Notes under the pieces: model-generated | Databases searched by the model: none | Seen by the model: only the letters and a program-made list of their open reading frames with translations | Told to the model about the DNA's origin: nothing | Position numbers and translations under genes: made by a program | Assembly: GCA_002398565.1 (NCBI GenBank) | Contig: DGZP01000080.1 | Span: 3,238 to 10,402 of the forward strand | Direction: 5' to 3' | Source of the DNA: Proteiniphilum sp. UBA4977 | GTDB taxonomy: Bacteria; Bacteroidota; Bacteroidia; Bacteroidales; Dysgonomonadaceae | DNA: 7,165 nucleotides | Shown here: piece by piece, positions 5,965 to 7,165 of the stretch | How positions within the stretch are numbered: position 1 is the stretch's first letter | Layout: every line of letters begins with the position of its first letter

Positions 5965-6003
5965 GTTTACCCGTTAGAGCAATTTTTTTGCTGCGCAACA
6001 TGC

Positions 6004-6047
6004 CGATTACAAATCGCGAGCGGGGGAGGCTTGCTTGTTCCGACAAG
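6004..6047 (+). repeat. REP-like palindromic element, copy 2 (two hairpins and a GAGCGGGGGAG linker)
   Basis: The hairpin CGATT-ACA-AATCG (6004-6016) is followed by GAGCGGGGGAG (6018-6028) and the hairpin CTTGT-TCCG-ACAAG (6034-6047). The order and strand match copy 1 at 2816-2853. The stem sequences differ while pairing is kept, and the G-rich linker is nearly identical. Keeping the pairing despite sequence change suggests that structure is what is conserved. Confidence 0.5.
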
Positions 6048-6084
6048 TATAAGATAACGCGGAAATAGCTTCCATACTTTTTTC

Positions 6085-6098
6085 TTGACTCAAGTCAA
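6085..6098 (+). promoter_or_regulatory. Crp/Fnr-type operator upstream of the DUF6326 gene
   Basis: TTGAC-TCAA-GTCAA is a perfect palindrome of two 5-bp half-sites with a 4-bp spacer, the geometry of FNR-type boxes (TTGAT-N4-ATCAA). Its centre (6091.5) is about 41 bp upstream of the transcription start predicted from the -7 box at 6121-6128, the class II activator position. No TTTG -33 element is present, consistent with an activator standing in for it. The likely binder is the Crp/Fnr protein encoded at 6580-7155, whose recognition helix has the ExxSR pattern; that link is inference. Confidence 0.6.
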
Positions 6099-6120
6099 TG
6101 AAAAGCAATTTTTAGTGCGA

Positions 6121-6128
6121 TACTTTTG
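6121..6128 (+). promoter_or_regulatory. -7 box of the DUF6326 promoter
   Basis: TACTTTTG matches TAnnTTTG fully and lies 27 bp upstream of the ATG at 6156. The start of transcription would fall near 6132-6135, giving a leader of just over 20 bases that is A-rich before the start codon. Confidence 0.6.
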
Positions 6129-6155
6129 TCTTGTAAACCATTAACAGTTTAAAAG

Positions 6156-6539
6156 ATGAAAGATAGAAGATCAATTCTTTCCACGATGTGGATTTTTGTA
6201 GTGCTCAATTATCTGTATTGCGATGTTGCCGGACTAATGGACGCCCGCTTGCTTACGCAATATCTTTCGGGCGTGGTGGACGGTTGGGAGATGTCCGAAA
6301 GTTTTTTATTCTCCGCAGGCGTGTTGATGGAAATTTCTATTTCGATGGTGTTGCTGTCGAAAATTTTACGGTACAAATTAAACCGGACTTTTAATATTTT
6401 CGCGGGAACCATCACTACGTTGGTGCAGGTATCCACGCTTTTTGGAGGATTTACTTCGTATTATTTATTCTTTTCCGTGATTGAAATTGCCGCGACGGCG
6501 TTTATTGTCTGGTATGCCTTGACGTGGAAAGATATTTAG
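6156..6539 (+). CDS. DUF6326 family four-helix membrane protein
   Basis: The 127-residue integral membrane protein has four predicted transmembrane segments at about 10-27, 49-70, 78-98 and 101-122. Family-like landmarks are W-I-F-V-V-L-N-Y-L-Y-C-D-V (12-24), L-M-D-A-R-L-L (27-33), the L-M-E-I start of helix 2 (57-60), and S-x-I-E-I-A-A-T at 107-114 leading to I-V-W-Y (117-120). These are typical of DUF6326 proteins common in Bacteroidota, and the length is normal. The Asp, Tyr and Glu in or near helices could line a ligand site, but no activity is known. The start at 6156 follows a -7 box and an A-rich leader. A Crp/Fnr-type operator sits at the activator position. It converges on the regulator gene with 40 bp between stops. 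Confidence 0.8.
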   Translation: MKDRRSILSTMWIFVVLNYLYCDVAGLMDARLLTQYLSGVVDGWEMSESFLFSAGVLMEISISMVLLSKILRYKLNRTFNIFAGTITTLVQVSTLFGGFTSYYLFFSVIEIAATAFIVWYALTWKDI

Positions 6540-6579
6540 CTCGCGGGTGTTGTGATAATTCAACAAAAGAGAATATCTG

Positions 6580-7155
6580 TCATTTTAAGGCAATCCTTTT
6601 TCTGATTCGGCTCAGCGATTCGGGTTTCACGCCAATATAACCGGCAATTTGATACTGCGGGACACGCTGAATAATATCGGGGCGATATTTTAAGAGCTTC
6701 AGATAACGTTGTTCCGGTGAATCGGTAATATAAGATGTTAATTGCTGTTGTTGTGCGGCAAACGTTTTTTCCATAACCATGCGCGAAACGGCTTCGAGGC
6801 GGGGATGTCTTTGAAACAGTTCTATCGACATTCTTTCGTTGCCCGCCACCAATACGCAATCTTCGGCACACACCCAATTGTGAACGGATGGTTCAACGGG
6901 CGCAGTCATATCCAATGAGATAATCCATTGATTTTCGGAGTAAAAATTGGTGGTCTTCTCTTCGCCTTCCAGCAAAATAAACTCTCGCACCAAGCCCTTC
7001 ATCACGAAATAGGTATCAGAGGCAATTTGTCCTTCTTTCAGCAAATAATCGCCTTTACGATATTCTTTCACGACCATGCTTTCTTCGATATCCTGCCGTT
7101 CTTCGTCGGAAAGCACGATTAATTCGGAGAAATATTGAATCAGTTTGTTTTGCAT
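6580..7155 (-). CDS. Crp/Fnr family transcriptional regulator
   Basis: The 191-residue regulator has an N-terminal cyclic-nucleotide-binding-type beta-roll (about 10-125; KGDYLLKEGQIASDTYFVMKG at 34-54 is the typical opening), a dimerisation helix (about 120-145) and a C-terminal winged helix. The HTH reads PQYQIAGYIGVKPESLSRIRKR (166-187). Its recognition helix carries Glu179, Ser182 and Arg183, the ExxSR set by which FNR reads TTGA half-sites. The cysteine cluster that holds the iron-sulphur centre in FNR is absent, as is a clear cAMP-binding signature, so the signal is unknown; many Bacteroidota paralogues are of this kind. The start is the ATG at 7153-7155, ten bases from the window edge, so its promoter lies outside. 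The gene faces the DUF6326 gene tail to tail. Confidence 0.88.
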   Translation of the reverse strand: MQNKLIQYFSELIVLSDEERQDIEESMVVKEYRKGDYLLKEGQIASDTYFVMKGLVREFILLEGEEKTTNFYSENQWIISLDMTAPVEPSVHNWVCAEDCVLVAGNERMSIELFQRHPRLEAVSRMVMEKTFAAQQQQLTSYITDSPEQRYLKLLKYRPDIIQRVPQYQIAGYIGVKPESLSRIRKRIALK

Positions 7156-7165
7156 CTTATTTCTT

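Larger units (their letters stand above)
5781..6155. other. gene-free divergent regulatory region with repeats
   Basis: This 375-bp region separates the leftward MACPF gene from the rightward DUF6326 gene. From left to right it holds the MACPF -7 box (5808-5815), an AT-rich hairpin with a one-base bulge (5830-5837 with 5848-5856), the 20-bp direct repeat (5878-5897, 5945-5964), a small hairpin AGCAA/TTGCT around a T5 loop (5978-5992), the two-hairpin REP-like copy (6004-6047), a TTGAC-N4-GTCAA operator (6085-6098) and the DUF6326 -7 box (6121-6128). A 63-codon minus frame (5855-6046) crosses the repeats and is taken as spurious. Confidence 0.6.

Noticed and set aside
5855..6046. 63-codon minus-strand ORF upstream of the MACPF gene
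   Set aside because: It runs through the 20-bp repeats and hairpin element, so its sequence is explained by repeats; it has no domain, promoter or start context.
6085..6090. TTGACT as an E. coli-type -35 box
   Set aside because: Bacteroidota primary sigma uses -33/-7 elements, no TATAAT follows at 17 bp, and the bases belong to a perfect palindrome better explained as an operator.
6548..6565. TGTTG/CAACA hairpin between the convergent DUF6326 and regulator genes as a terminator
   Set aside because: Five AT-rich pairs with an 8-base loop and no T-run on either strand; too weak to call.

Overview
The window looks like chromosome from a member of the Bacteroidota, most likely order Bacteroidales. 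The evidence is a TonB-dependent receptor C-terminus of Bacteroidota type, a lipid-anchored MACPF protein, a DUF6326 membrane protein, TAnnTTTG-type -7 promoter boxes instead of E. coli sigma70 boxes, A-rich start regions without Shine-Dalgarno sequences, and dispersed AT-core palindromes between genes. No integrase, transposase gene, tRNA, rRNA or CRISPR array is visible.

Layout. 1-168 (+) is the last 55 codons of a TonB-dependent outer-membrane receptor. It converges, with a 9-bp gap, on a minus-strand pair: a lipoprotein with MORN-like sequence (619-1566) followed by a DUF3224 protein (178-588). 1567-2119 is mostly gene-free, with one doubtful 26-codon ORF and a clear terminator at 2064-2103. 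That terminator closes an NlpE-type lipoprotein gene (2120-2560, -), which has its own -7 box. 2561-2956 is gene-free and carries a two-hairpin repeat. A minus-strand cluster follows, transcribed from right to left: MACPF lipoprotein (4317-5780), SIMPL-domain secreted protein (3601-4305, 11 bp after it), then a SmpA/OmlA-like lipoprotein with a coiled-coil tail (2957-3472, 128 bp further). 5781-6155 is gene-free and holds the MACPF promoter, a 20-bp exact direct repeat, a second copy of the two-hairpin repeat, and the promoter of the DUF6326 gene (6156-6539, +). That gene converges on a Crp/Fnr-family regulator gene (6580-7155, -).

How it fits together. Six of the eight genes encode predicted envelope proteins (outer-membrane receptor, four lipoproteins, one exported SIMPL protein) and a seventh encodes an inner-membrane protein. 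The best candidate for a functional unit is the MACPF-SIMPL-lipoprotein cluster, a possible pore-forming or surface module with envelope partners. The best regulatory hypothesis concerns the right end. The DUF6326 promoter carries a perfect TTGAC-N4-GTCAA palindrome centred about 41 bp upstream of the predicted transcription start. The neighbouring regulator has the ExxSR recognition-helix pattern that FNR uses to read TTGA half-sites. All functions are inferred from sequence reading alone; no database search was run.
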